Shown: one piece after another, positions 27,328-37,500 of the stretch | Layout: the number at the start of each line of letters is the position of its first letter | Numbering within the stretch: the first letter of the stretch is position 1 | Assembly (NCBI GenBank): GCA_046260765.1 | Contig: JBHEOO010000001.1 | Location: forward strand, 77,443-141,442 | Reading direction: 5' to 3' | Source: Chromatocurvus sp046260765 | GTDB lineage: Bacteria > Pseudomonadota > Gammaproteobacteria > Pseudomonadales > Halieaceae | DNA length: 64,000 nucleotides | Made by a program: the position numbers and the translations under genes | The notes under the pieces: model-generated | Seen by the model: only the letters and a program-made list of their open reading frames with translations | Told to the model about the DNA's origin: nothing | Databases searched by the model: none

Positions 27328-28032
27328 ATGCGTCCAGGTCTTGTGCGAGACGTGACCTTGCTGATGGGTTTTATGACAGTTGCCTGCGTTTTGCATGTGC
27401 GTCCGCTTGCAGCGACAGAAATGCAGGATTTCCGTCATTGGAAAGCGCTTCGCGATCAGGCGGTGGTGCGGCAGGAGCTTGATTTCAGCTGCGGTCTTGC
27501 AGCACTGGCGACAATGCTGACCTATTATTTTGACCATCCTGTCAGTGAAGCGGAATTGCTCGACAGGCTGGAGTTGCCCGCCCCTGACATTCTCACCCGC
27601 CGCCTTTTGGGGTCTGATCTCGCACCGGGCGAGCGTACGCAGCTGCAGATGCTTCAGGAACGTGGTGTGTCACTTGCCATCCTCGCCGATCTTGCGCGCG
27701 ACTATGGGTTTCGCGCGCAGGGTGTAAGTCTGGCTGCAGAAACACTGCAGCGCCTGAGCATACCTGCCATCGCGTATATTGAGCCGGATGGAGAGCCACA
27801 TTTCACCCTGATCCGCGGCGTGGACAGGCGAGGTAATGTCCAGGTGGCCGATCCATCCTGGGGCAATCGGCTCTTTTCCGCCGCTGACTTTGCGCGCGTC
27901 TTTGCCCTGGGTGAGGGAGCAGCAGGGCGTCTTCTGTTGATTATGCCCGCTGCCGGGAACCCTGGCCGCGAGGATTGGTTTACGGTTGACCGCGCACAAC
28001 CACTGATCCAACGCCCGCAGCTATTCAGATAG
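27328..28032 (+). CDS. Exported C39-family cysteine peptidase (FapD-like)
   Basis: A 234-residue protein with a signal peptide or signal anchor (residues 9-29, LAA cleavage site) and a stand-alone C39 papain-like domain. The catalytic set is complete: Gln49 (VVRQELDFSCG), Cys55, His158 (GEPHFTLIRG) and Asp175 (VADPSWGN). C39 domains usually cut double-glycine-type leaders as part of ABC exporters. Here there is no ABC or transmembrane exporter domain, as in FapD of the functional-amyloid operon, so cleavage should occur in the periplasm. ATG 27328 gives a normal signal peptide; GTG 27250 would add 26 residues. Confidence 0.85.
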   Translation: MRPGLVRDVTLLMGFMTVACVLHVRPLAATEMQDFRHWKALRDQAVVRQELDFSCGLAALATMLTYYFDHPVSEAELLDRLELPAPDILTRRLLGSDLAPGERTQLQMLQERGVSLAILADLARDYGFRAQGVSLAAETLQRLSIPAIAYIEPDGEPHFTLIRGVDRRGNVQVADPSWGNRLFSAADFARVFALGEGAAGRLLLIMPAAGNPGREDWFTVDRAQPLIQRPQLFR

Positions 28033-28079
28033 ACTATACCGCGTGGCCCACTAGAACGTCTGCCCCCGTTCCTGTGTCG

Positions 28080-31031
28080 TCAAAGTTCGCACAGGACAAG
28101 ATCCAGCTCCTGACGCAGTGCCGCACTGGCATCGCGTTGCGCAGCACCTGTCACCACGGCAATGCTTGCGCGCTCCGGTGACAGATAGGTCTCTGCCACG
28201 CGCTGAAGATCATCCAGAGTCACCGCCAGAACACGCTGGCGGAACAGCATCCGTTGGGCATGGTCCCGTCCGAAACGCCGGTTGTGGAAGTCCTGCTTGG
28301 CCTCTCCTGCTGGCGAGGCGGGCTTGTCGAGACCGGAGATCACACCGAGAATCGCCTCTTCGACCCCTGATGGGTCATGTTGATCCTTGAGAAGCCAGGC
28401 CACAGACTCGTCAAAGTCATTGAGCGTTTCAGCAAGGCGCGGGTCCCGGTAAGAAAAAAAGCGGAAGGCCGCGACAGTCGAATCCTGGCTGGCGCCACCG
28501 CCGTAGGCTCCGCCCTGTTCACGTATTGCGCGGTGAAGATAGCCGTTTCGCAGGAAGCCACCGAGAACCGTGAGAGCCGCCGCATCGGGGTGTCCCACCG
28601 GTACGGTCGGGTAGGCTTTTGCGCAGAAATTAACCTGGGTATTGGTTATCCAGCACTCGCCACGTCGATCGCGCAGGGCAGGGAGTGTGAGTGTCGTGCC
28701 TGAGCTGTCCTGTGAGATACCGGTCAGGACTTTGCGAGCTTGTGCCACCAGTTCGTCGGAGGAGCCGGGTTCAGCGATGCTCAGCAGCTCCGGACGGTTT
28801 TTATTCAGCTTTGTGTGCAGGGCGGATAGCTCGCCAGCGAAGGCCTGAAGCTCGCTGTCGTTGCGCAGCCGCTCATCGAGTGCACGCAGTTCACGGATGC
28901 CTTCAAGGCCGGAGGCACGGTGCTGCTGCCTGGCCAGCGGGCTCATGCCGGCGCAGGCGGCAGCCATCGCCAGGCTGTGGCCGCTGCCCGTGATGGACTG
29001 TTCGCGCCTCGCGCGCTGCTGTGATATCAGCTCCCGCAGGCGGGGCAACTCATCAAAGGCCAGCCCTTCGCGGGTGTCGCGCATGAGAGAGAGCTGGTCG
29101 CCGGTCAGGCGCCGCAGCGCCTTGCTCGACAGCACCAGGTTGGCTGCAATGACCTGTTCATTGTCAACGCTGCCGCGCATGGTCGCGGATAGTCGGATAC
29201 TGCCGACACAGGCCGACTGCCGGTGCTGCGTATCCATATAGCTTTCGCCGCCGATGCCCAGCTCCGTCGCCATGCCGGTGTAATGCCCAAGAAGCTGAAG
29301 TTCCGAATCATCCAGTGCCGGCAGTGGCACTACCAGCTGCTGGTACACCAGGCCGTTGGTTCCCTGCTCGTAGGTCGTAATGTCGAATTCGCTATTGGCG
29401 TGTTCGCGATAACTGATCTGCGGCAGATCGGCGGGCACATCGGCCAGTGTGACCTTCGGCAGGATGCTTGCGTCGACGGTGCCCTGCTGACGTGCTTTCA
29501 GTTCCGCTGCCCGGTTCACAATGGCCTGTCTGCCGCTTTCGTCGAGACCGGCCTTGATTGCAGTTAGTCTCTGGCGCTCGCTGGCAGACCGCTGTGCGGA
29601 CAGCCCGGGATCGGGCGACATCACCAGCGTGATTCGGTGGGGGTTGTCGAGAAGCAGGCGCTGCGCCAGTCCGCGGATGTAGTTCGGATCCCTGATTTTT
29701 TCACGTAGCGACACAATGACGGGTTCCAGATCGAGCACAGGAATCGGATCGGCGTGATGGGTGGCACAGCCGAGGGCCTGCATAATCAGGCTGAGGCCGT
29801 AGGGAAAGCCGTCTCCACCCACTTCACGCTGGTGCAGTTCCAGCTGGTGCAGCACGGCCTCAAGATGGTCCTCGGAAACGCCGTCGCTTGCCACCCGGCC
29901 GATCACGTCGAGGACCAGCGTCTCCAGTGCCTCGGCCCTGTCGGCCTCACTGCCCTCGATGCCGCAGGAGAACACCATTTCACGCATGGAATCCTCAAGA
30001 CCGCAAAGCGGTGAAGGTGCAGAGCCGAGTTTGCTTGTCTCAAGGGCGTGCTGCAGCGGTGAGGCGCTGTTTTCCAGCAATACCGAGGTCAGCAGCTGCG
30101 CTTCCAGCAGCTGCTCGAGGTCTGTGCTCTCGCCGAGCATCCACCCCACCACAATGTGCGTTTTCTCAGTGCAGGGGCTGTCTTCATCGAAGGCATAGTG
30201 GCTTTGAACGCGCTGTGGTGCGCTCAGGCGCTGCTCAGGGCTCACCGAAATCCGCGCGTCGCTACGGGTGAAATGGCTCAGTGCACGGTCCTCGAATACC
30301 GCCTGGTGTTCAATGGCGGGGATATCGCCGAAGGTCATGAAAATGGCATTCGAAGGATGGTAGTGACTGCGATAGAACGCCTGCAGCTGATCATAGGTGA
30401 GGTCTGGAATGCAGGCCGGATCGCCACCGGAGTTATAGTGGTAAGTGCTCGTGGGAAACAGGTGTTCACACAGGGTTTGCCAGAGGGTTGCACTGACCGA
30501 GCTCATGGCGCCTTTCATCTCGTTGAACACAACACCCTTGAAAACCAGCTCGCTCCCGGCATTGTCTGGCTCGGCAAACTCCACCCGATGACCTTCCTGG
30601 GCAAAGTCCAGCGGGTCCAGCGTGGAGAAGAAGACCGCGTCGAGGTAGACGTCAAGGAGGTTGTCGAAGTCTTTGCGGTTCTGGCTGGCGAAGGGGTAGG
30701 CGGTCCAGTCGGCGCTGGTAAAGGCATTCATGAAGGTGTTCAGCGAACGGCGCAGCATCATGAAAAACGGATCCCGGACGGGATAGCGCTGGCTGCCACA
30801 CAGTGCCGTATGCTCAAGAATGTGCGCGACCCCCGTGGAATCTTCCGGCACCGTGCGCAGCGCGACGAGGAACACGTTCTCGTTGTGGTCGCTCGCAAGG
30901 TGATAGTGCTGAGCGCCGGTTTCCCGATGTTCAAAGTGCTGCACCCGCAGGTTGAGTGCGTCGATAGTGACGTCCTGCAACTGCCTGAAGCTTGCGTGAA
31001 CGGCGGGCGGGTTCGTCTGTGCGATAGTCAT
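28080..31031 (-). CDS. M16C-family zinc metalloprotease (presequence protease-like)
   Basis: A 983-residue peptidase with the inverted zinc motif HILEH at 70-74 and the distal glutamate in the EGHR/E region further on. It has the full two-half clamshell length of PreP/Cym1-type enzymes, which degrade short unstructured peptides inside the enclosed chamber. No signal peptide is evident (MTIAQTNPPAV...), so it should be cytosolic. It is convergent with the C39 peptidase gene (47 bp apart) and divergent from nothing obvious; the next minus-strand genes end 30 bp upstream. Confidence 0.9.
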   Translation of the reverse strand: MTIAQTNPPAVHASFRQLQDVTIDALNLRVQHFEHRETGAQHYHLASDHNENVFLVALRTVPEDSTGVAHILEHTALCGSQRYPVRDPFFMMLRRSLNTFMNAFTSADWTAYPFASQNRKDFDNLLDVYLDAVFFSTLDPLDFAQEGHRVEFAEPDNAGSELVFKGVVFNEMKGAMSSVSATLWQTLCEHLFPTSTYHYNSGGDPACIPDLTYDQLQAFYRSHYHPSNAIFMTFGDIPAIEHQAVFEDRALSHFTRSDARISVSPEQRLSAPQRVQSHYAFDEDSPCTEKTHIVVGWMLGESTDLEQLLEAQLLTSVLLENSASPLQHALETSKLGSAPSPLCGLEDSMREMVFSCGIEGSEADRAEALETLVLDVIGRVASDGVSEDHLEAVLHQLELHQREVGGDGFPYGLSLIMQALGCATHHADPIPVLDLEPVIVSLREKIRDPNYIRGLAQRLLLDNPHRITLVMSPDPGLSAQRSASERQRLTAIKAGLDESGRQAIVNRAAELKARQQGTVDASILPKVTLADVPADLPQISYREHANSEFDITTYEQGTNGLVYQQLVVPLPALDDSELQLLGHYTGMATELGIGGESYMDTQHRQSACVGSIRLSATMRGSVDNEQVIAANLVLSSKALRRLTGDQLSLMRDTREGLAFDELPRLRELISQQRARREQSITGSGHSLAMAAACAGMSPLARQQHRASGLEGIRELRALDERLRNDSELQAFAGELSALHTKLNKNRPELLSIAEPGSSDELVAQARKVLTGISQDSSGTTLTLPALRDRRGECWITNTQVNFCAKAYPTVPVGHPDAAALTVLGGFLRNGYLHRAIREQGGAYGGGASQDSTVAAFRFFSYRDPRLAETLNDFDESVAWLLKDQHDPSGVEEAILGVISGLDKPASPAGEAKQDFHNRRFGRDHAQRMLFRQRVLAVTLDDLQRVAETYLSPERASIAVVTGAAQRDASAALRQELDLVLCEL

Positions 31032-31061
31032 GAGAGTCCTGTCAACAGTTAAAACTGTATT

Positions 31062-31889
31062 CTAGCGCGACTCGGGGGCAGTTGCCCCCTCCGCAGCGTC
31101 ATCCGATGTGTCTTCTGTCACGTCAGCGCAGGCCGGTTCGACGCCGGATGACGCGATGCAGATGCGATACAGGAAGGGCCAGTGCTTGCCCGTGACCCAC
31201 AGCGCATCGTTTTCGCGATCGTAGGCGATGCCATTGAGAACATCCGTGTCCGGCCGCCGGGCGCTGGCCGGCAGGAGCCCGGTGAGGTCGATCCGGCTCT
31301 CCACGGCGCCAGACAGCGGATTTATAATGACGATGTCGTCGGTCTGCCAGACGTTGGCCCAGATGCGACCGTGTATCCATTCCAGTTCGTTGAGCCGTGT
31401 TTGCGGTCTTGCATCCAGCGTTGCGCTCACGCTTCTTTTGACTTCAAGGGTTCGCGGATCGAGAAATCGCAGTGTGTCCGTGCCGTCGCTGTAGATAAGG
31501 TCCTCACCATTATTCGTGATTCCCCAGCCTTCCCCCAACAGACTGAAGCGACCGAGGGGCCGAAGATCATCGGCGCGATACACTACACCGAGCCGTGAGC
31601 GCCAGGTCAGCTGGTAAATGCGCCCGTTCATCTGTGTGACGCCCTCGCCGAACAGGCGGGGGTGAAGTGCCTGCTCGTTTATCAGCGTCATGCTGTCAAA
31701 CGCATAGCGTCTGACGCGGGACTTGCCGTAATTTCCCGTACCGACCAGAAGAACACCGTCGATGATTTCCAGGCCCTGGACAAAATTTTCCCGGGGGTGC
31801 TCACGCTGCTCCAGAACACAGAAAGCGAGCTCCTCGACGGCCAGTGCCTGTGCGGCGAGAAAAACCAGGCCGGAAAGAATGCGTCTCAT
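31062..31889 (-). CDS. Glutaminyl-peptide cyclotransferase (plant/bacterial type), exported
   Basis: A 275-residue protein with a short signal peptide (LSGLVFLAAQALA) and a five-bladed propeller-type glutamine cyclotransferase domain. Conserved patterns include NFVQGLEI, LFGEGVTQMNGRIYQLTW, GEGWGIT, LNELEWIHGRIWANVW and LNGIAYDRENDALWVTGKHWP. It would convert N-terminal glutamine of periplasmic proteins or peptides to pyroglutamate. Its ATG overlaps the mnmC stop by 4 bp, so the two are co-transcribed although functionally unrelated. Confidence 0.9.
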   Translation of the reverse strand: MRRILSGLVFLAAQALAVEELAFCVLEQREHPRENFVQGLEIIDGVLLVGTGNYGKSRVRRYAFDSMTLINEQALHPRLFGEGVTQMNGRIYQLTWRSRLGVVYRADDLRPLGRFSLLGEGWGITNNGEDLIYSDGTDTLRFLDPRTLEVKRSVSATLDARPQTRLNELEWIHGRIWANVWQTDDIVIINPLSGAVESRIDLTGLLPASARRPDTDVLNGIAYDRENDALWVTGKHWPFLYRICIASSGVEPACADVTEDTSDDAAEGATAPESR

Positions 31890-33904
31890 GACGGGCGTCC
31901 ACTTTTAATGATGTCGCGAATGATAAACCGTCCAGGTGCCAGCGCGCGCAACAGCTGGCGGCCGACCGGTGCCGGCTCCATGCAGGCCAGACTGGCGACC
32001 AGTTCCGCCGCCAGGGGTGTTGTCGTGAGGCCGCGGGATCCGTGCGCAGTGTTTACGAAGAGCCCCGGCTGATACATCCCTGTTTGCGGAATCACTCGGC
32101 GCGCATTGTCCGCGAGAGCTGCGTAACGTTGATACCAGTCCTGTGGGTCCGGTGCAGCGCCGACCATCGGCAGATAGTCCGGCGAGGCGCAGCGCAGCTC
32201 GGCACGTCCCTCCGTGGCCGCGATATCGACAGTGGCCAGTGCCTGTTCCCAGGCGGGTACTGCCTTTGCAAGCGCGTTCAGGTTGTAGCGATGATCACCC
32301 TGGCGCAACGTCACGTCGGTGTCGCCGGGGTCAAATGTAGCCCCGAGGCAGTGCTCGCCGTTGCGCGCAGGTGCGAGGTAGCCGGAGTGGCAGAAGGCAG
32401 CGCGAGGCGTGTCCGGCAGATGGACAGCGGGCAGGGTGGTTGTCTGCCCGCGCACCGGGCGCAGCGGAAGCCAGCCTAGCTGAGGAAACCGGTCGCTATC
32501 GATACCCGCGGCGATGACGGTAATGTCGGCGCTGTGGCTATCGCCACGTTCTGGCGACGCCACCCAGCGCCCGCCTGTGCGATCGAGGGCGATGCGGCCA
32601 CAGTCCTCGATAATCGAAATTCGCTTGTGCTGGCTTGCCGCCTGGCACACGGCACGTGGGTCAAGCCAGCCTGAGCCAGGCAGCCACAATCCGCCGCTGG
32701 CGGGCGCAAAGCCACAGCGTTGGGCGGCGCTTTCGCGGTTGACGATTTCGGCCAGCCCGGGCACGTTGCGAAGTGTGGTCGCGATAGGTGCAAACTGGTC
32801 TTGCGTGGCCTCCATCTGGAAGCAGCCGCACAGATCGCCATCAACCCCACGGACCAGAGAACCTGCTTTAAACATGGCGGCGTAGAGTCGCAGCGCGTAA
32901 AGATAGCTGAGAACCGACAGGTCTGTGAGTGGCGAGTGACGATGGGACAGGCGCGTGTAGATAACGCCCTGAGCGTTGCCCGAAGCGCGACAGGCGAGTG
33001 TGCCGCCTTCCAGTAGCGTCACGTCGATGCCACGGCGGGCAAAGGCAGCTGCCGTCATGCAGCCAGCGAGACCGCCCCCGATCACGATAACCGACGACGT
33101 TTCCGCCTGCTGGCTGGATCTGTCCCAGGGGGTCACCGTGTCTGCTTCCGGTGTCGCGGGTGAGACCAGCGTGCCCTGCAGGCTCTCGCGCTTGCGCCCG
33201 AACCCGCGACGCTTGCGCATAGCGAACCCGGCGGCCTGCAGGCCCCGGCGGACATCGCCGGCAGCGGTAAATGTCGCCACGGTGGCGCCGGGGCGGCTTG
33301 CAGCGCTGATTGAGCGCCATAAATCCGGGTGCCACATGCCGGCGTTGCCCGCGGGCGCAAAGCCGTCCAGGTACCACGCATCCATACCGCCTGAGCCGCT
33401 TTCCGCCAGATCGGCAAGCGCATCCCCCGCATCTTCCCAGCACAGGTCGAGCGTGACGCGACCACCGTCGAACAGGCAGCGGTGCTGGCCCGGAACCGGC
33501 AGTGGATAGACCGCCATCAGCTGATGCGACAGGGCAGCGAGTGCCGGCCATGCTTCGAGCGCAGTGCCCAGGTCACGCGAACGCAGCGGGTGTCGTTCGC
33601 AGCTCCAGTAGTGCAGCCGGGCATCAGTGTCTGCGGCGCATTCCCGGAACAGCATCCAGGTCAACAGAAAGTTCAGACCGGTGCCGAAGCCGAGTTCGCC
33701 GACGCGGAATACCGCACACGCCTGACGATGCAGACGCTCACGCAAACGATTGCCTTCAAGGAAAACATAGCGGCTCTCTTCCAGCCCATCGTCGGCCGAA
33801 TAGTAGATGTCGCCGTACCGTTGCGAACGCGGGGTCCCTGCTGCGGTCCACTCGACGTCTGCCTCTTCACAGGTCGCCCAGTATCTGTTGTCCCGATTGA
33901 TCAC
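31886..33904 (-). CDS. mnmC: Bifunctional tRNA 5-methylaminomethyl-2-thiouridine biosynthesis protein MnmC
   Basis: A 672-residue enzyme completing mnm5s2U34 in tRNAs. Residues 1-240 form the SAM-dependent MnmD methyltransferase domain, with a motif region FGTGLNFLL and the DAWYLDGFAPAGNAGMW block. From about 265 the FAD-dependent demodification domain begins with VIGGGLAGCMTAAAFARRG. Length and domain order match enterobacterial MnmC. The GTG start at 33904 is supported by GAGGAG 6 nt upstream. Confidence 0.95.
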   Translation of the reverse strand: MINRDNRYWATCEEADVEWTAAGTPRSQRYGDIYYSADDGLEESRYVFLEGNRLRERLHRQACAVFRVGELGFGTGLNFLLTWMLFRECAADTDARLHYWSCERHPLRSRDLGTALEAWPALAALSHQLMAVYPLPVPGQHRCLFDGGRVTLDLCWEDAGDALADLAESGSGGMDAWYLDGFAPAGNAGMWHPDLWRSISAASRPGATVATFTAAGDVRRGLQAAGFAMRKRRGFGRKRESLQGTLVSPATPEADTVTPWDRSSQQAETSSVIVIGGGLAGCMTAAAFARRGIDVTLLEGGTLACRASGNAQGVIYTRLSHRHSPLTDLSVLSYLYALRLYAAMFKAGSLVRGVDGDLCGCFQMEATQDQFAPIATTLRNVPGLAEIVNRESAAQRCGFAPASGGLWLPGSGWLDPRAVCQAASQHKRISIIEDCGRIALDRTGGRWVASPERGDSHSADITVIAAGIDSDRFPQLGWLPLRPVRGQTTTLPAVHLPDTPRAAFCHSGYLAPARNGEHCLGATFDPGDTDVTLRQGDHRYNLNALAKAVPAWEQALATVDIAATEGRAELRCASPDYLPMVGAAPDPQDWYQRYAALADNARRVIPQTGMYQPGLFVNTAHGSRGLTTTPLAAELVASLACMEPAPVGRQLLRALAPGRFIIRDIIKSGRPS

Positions 33905-33992
33905 AAGACTCCTCTGCCCACGGGGCGCACGGTCGCTGGTTTTCCCACCGGACAGCGTTTAGACTGCCGCCACGACACAGCGAGAGGCCGCG

Positions 33993-34487
33993 ATGGAAGA
34001 GACATACACCCAATCCATCCCGCAGGACAAGTTTCTGACCCTGTCGGTGAATCTGCTGAGCAGGGCATTCCTTGAAGCCAGCCGCACCGATGCGAAAAAA
34101 CTTTATCGGAAACTCAACGAAGGTGCGCGCGTTGCCCTCACGCGGATTGAGATGGAAGACAAGTCGCAGGTGCGCTTTGATGTCCGTCTCGATTGTTCGG
34201 AATTCAGGGGCCGACTGAATTATGGCAGTTTTCGCACCAGCCTGACGACCCTCATTGCCAATCTTGTCGAGGTGCTGAGAGACAAGCAGAAGGTGAAGGT
34301 GTTTTATGCGGAGCATGACAGAAAGGTCATGATATTCGGCGTGACGGCGCCGACGGTGGAGGACGACGTGACCAATGTCATGGTGCTTGGTGCAGATGCC
34401 AGTGACGGCCAGCCTGCGGTAATGCTGCAGCTGATGTATCTCAATCCCGATCAGTTCATTTCTCGCGCCGCTGCCGACAATCGCTAG
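33993..34487 (+). CDS. Conserved-looking hypothetical protein (164 aa)
   Basis: Starts at ATG 33993 with GAGAGG upstream, divergent from mnmC across 88 bp. The protein is soluble, charged and of mixed alpha/beta character (KKLYRKLNEGARVALTRIEMEDKS, then LRDKQKVKVFYAEHDRKVMIFGV). No signal peptide, membrane span or catalytic motif is visible, and I do not recognise the family. Coding potential is good: long frame, ribosome site, and no strong competitor on the other strand. It could pair with hrpA, which starts 58 bp downstream. Confidence 0.7.
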   Translation: MEETYTQSIPQDKFLTLSVNLLSRAFLEASRTDAKKLYRKLNEGARVALTRIEMEDKSQVRFDVRLDCSEFRGRLNYGSFRTSLTTLIANLVEVLRDKQKVKVFYAEHDRKVMIFGVTAPTVEDDVTNVMVLGADASDGQPAVMLQLMYLNPDQFISRAAADNR

Positions 34488-34497
34488 ACAATCGCTA
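34476..34497. repeat. 11-bp tandem duplication across a stop codon
   Basis: GACAATCGCTA occurs twice in direct succession at 34476-34486 and 34487-34497. The stop codon TAG of the preceding gene is formed at the junction, and a second TAG follows from the repeat. This looks like recent slippage at the end of the gene without effect on the protein. Confidence 0.7.
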
Positions 34498-34545
34498 GAC
34501 ACGGTCCAGGCGGCGCAGGCCAGCCGGGCGAGCACTCGATACCCC

Positions 34546-37500
34546 ATGCACAAACCCGAAAAAGCCCCGCGCGATATTCCGCCGATCACGTATCCCGAGG
34601 CGCTGCCAGTAGCGCAGCTGCGACGTGATATTGCCCAGGCCATTGCCACCCACCAGGTAGTAGTGGTCGCCGGGGAAACCGGTTCGGGCAAGACCACGCA
34701 GTTACCGAAAATCTGCCTCGAGCTCGGCCGCGGCCGCGTGAAGCGCATCGGTCACACCCAGCCGCGTCGACTCGCCGCACGCAACGTTGCCCAGCGGATT
34801 GGCGAAGAACTCAGCACGCCCCCCGGTGAGCTGGTCGGATACCAGGTGCGGTTCCAGGACACGATCGGGGACGCGACGGCGGTCAAGCTGATGACGGACG
34901 GCATCCTGCTGGCGGAGCTGCAGCGCGACCGCCAGCTCTCGCAGTACGACACGCTGATTATCGATGAAGCCCATGAGCGCAGCCTGAATATCGATTTCAT
35001 TCTGGGTTATCTGCGCCAGCTCCTGCCACGGCGGCCCGACCTCAAGCTGATCATTACCTCGGCGACGATTGACGTTGAACGCTTCGCCGAGCACTTCAAG
35101 GGCGCACCGATCATTCAGGTACCCGGGCGCTCCTTCCCGGTAGAGACACACTATATCGAGCGGCCCGCCGACCAGCTCAATGAGCGCGATCGTCAGGACG
35201 ACATTCTCGAACAGCTGCGTCTTATCCGCGACGGCTACTATGGCAGTCGCGGTGACATTCTGGTTTTCCTTCCCGGAGAGCGGGAAATTCGCGAGCTTGC
35301 CCATGCGCTGCGTGGCGAGCCGGGCCTGGAAACGCTGCCGCTGTATGCGCGGCTGAGCCAGGCTGAGCAGGCGCGGGTGTTCAATCCCGGCAAGCAGTCC
35401 GGCCTGCGCGTGGTTCTGGCGACAAACGTGGCGGAGACCTCACTCACGGTCCCCGGTATCCGCTACGTAGTCGATCCGGGCGATGCCCGCATCAGTCGCT
35501 ACAGCGCACGTTCACGCATACAGCGCCTGCCGGTGGAGCCGGTTTCCCGCGCCAGCGCAGATCAGCGCCAGGGTCGCTGCGGCAGGGTGGCCGCGGGCGT
35601 ATGCCTGCGCCTGTACAGTGAGCAGGACTATCTGCAGCGCCCGGCCTACACCGATCCGGAAATTCTGCGCACGAATCTGGCTGCCGTCGTTCTGCAGATG
35701 CTGTATCTGCGCCTCGGTGATGTTCAGGATTTTCCATTCATCGAGCCGCCCGATCCCAGAATGGTGCGCGAGGGCTATCGCTTACTCAACGAACTGGGTG
35801 CGGTTGATCGGCGCAATCGACTGACGGCACTGGGCAAACAGCTCGCCCGACTGCCGGTGGACCCGCTTCTGGGACGCATGATTCTTGCAGCGCAGAGCGA
35901 TGGCGTGGTCGCTGAGGTGCTGGTGATTGCCAGTGCGCTGGCGGTGCAGGACCCCCGGGAGCGACCCGCGGAGAAGCAGCAGCAGGCAGACCAGGCGCAC
36001 GCGCGCTTCCGCCACCCGCGCTCTGATTTTCTCGCCTGGCTGAATCTGTGGCGTTACTACGAGGATCAGCGTCAACTGCTCAGTCAGAACCAGCTGCGCA
36101 AACTGTGCCAGCGTGAGTTCCTGTCGTTCACGCGCATGCGCGAGTGGCGCGATATTCACCGTCAACTCAGTATTGCCTGTCGCCAGCAGGGGATTGCGGT
36201 GCCCGCCCTGGCCTTTGTATCGACCGATGCAGTAAGCGCGGGTGAAGCCCCCGGCGGTGACGCTCCCGGTAGTGACAACGTGGATACCGTTACGCGCGCC
36301 AGTCGTGCCGCGAATGCGGCCGTTGACTATGCCGGCGTGCACAAGGCATTGCTCTCGGGCCTGCTGGCGAATATCGCCCAGCGGGACGAGGGTCGCGAGT
36401 ATCTCGCTGCGCGCAATCGTAAGGTGCAGGTGTTCCCCGGGTCCGTTCTGCACGCAAAGCCCGCCCCATGGCTGGTGGCGGCAGAAATTGTCGAGACCCG
36501 CAAGGTTTATGCACGCACTGCCGCTGCTATCGAACCGGCGTGGTTACTGCACATCAACCCTCATCTTCTGAAGCGACACCACTACGAGCCGCGCTGGCAG
36601 AAAGCCCAGGGGCGCGTCGTGGCGACGGAGCGCGTGACCCTGTTCGGGCTCACCGTCAGCGATGGCAAGCCAGTGCACTATGGTCCTATTGACCCCGTCG
36701 TCTCGCGGGAACTGATGCTGCGCGAAGGCCTTGTGTCGGGACGCTGGCGGTCGCCGCCGGGTTTCCTGCGCCACAACCTGGCGCTGATAGACGAGATTTC
36801 CGACCTGGAGGCGCGCACACGGCGGCGCGATATTCTGGTGGATGAGGAGGCGCTCTACCGCTTCTACGATGAGCGGGTTCCTTCAGATATATTTACCGCG
36901 GCGGCGCTGGCGCGCTGGGCGAAGCGAAACGATAGCGCCGACGCGCAGTTGCGGGCGTCCCGCGATCTGTTGCTGGCAAATGACCCCGGGGCCGCGGTGG
37001 GCGATCTGTTTCCCGATCATATCGACTGGGAGGGTGTGGCCTATCCGCTGAGTTACGAGTTTGATCCCGGCGGCGCCCGCGACGGGGTCTCGGTCACGGT
37101 GCCCGTGGCCTTGATGAACCGGGTGCCACGCCATCGCTTCGACTGGCTGGTGCCGGGGCTGTTGAGAGAAAAGTGCATCGCGCTGCTGCGGGCATTGCCA
37201 AAGGCAACGCGCAAGCATTTTGTGCCGGCGCCGGACGTGATTGATGCCGTGCTCCCCGGGCTTGCGCCGGAAGATGTTCCGCTGTGTGAGGCGCTGGCAC
37301 AGGCCCTCAACCGCCGCGGTGGCGCCCGGGTATCGGCGGCGGATTGGCCAGCTGACTGCCTCGAAGCTTTTTATTCTGCCAATATCAAGGTGGTCGACGA
37401 GCAGGGCGCCGTCATGGGTGAGGGACGTGATCTCGCCGCGCTGATCGATCGTTTTCGTGATCAGACTGCCCTTGAGGTCAGTGCAACGGGAGAGGCGGGG

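Noticed and set aside
25437..28032. Standard Fap functional-amyloid operon
   Set aside because: No imperfect-repeat amyloid proteins (FapB/FapC), FapA or FapE are visible, and the small peptide is only 100 residues.
30156..31052. 298-codon open frame on the plus strand
   Set aside because: It lies entirely opposite the M16 protease gene, which has a complete catalytic motif and full family length; the frame is an antisense shadow of GC-rich codons.
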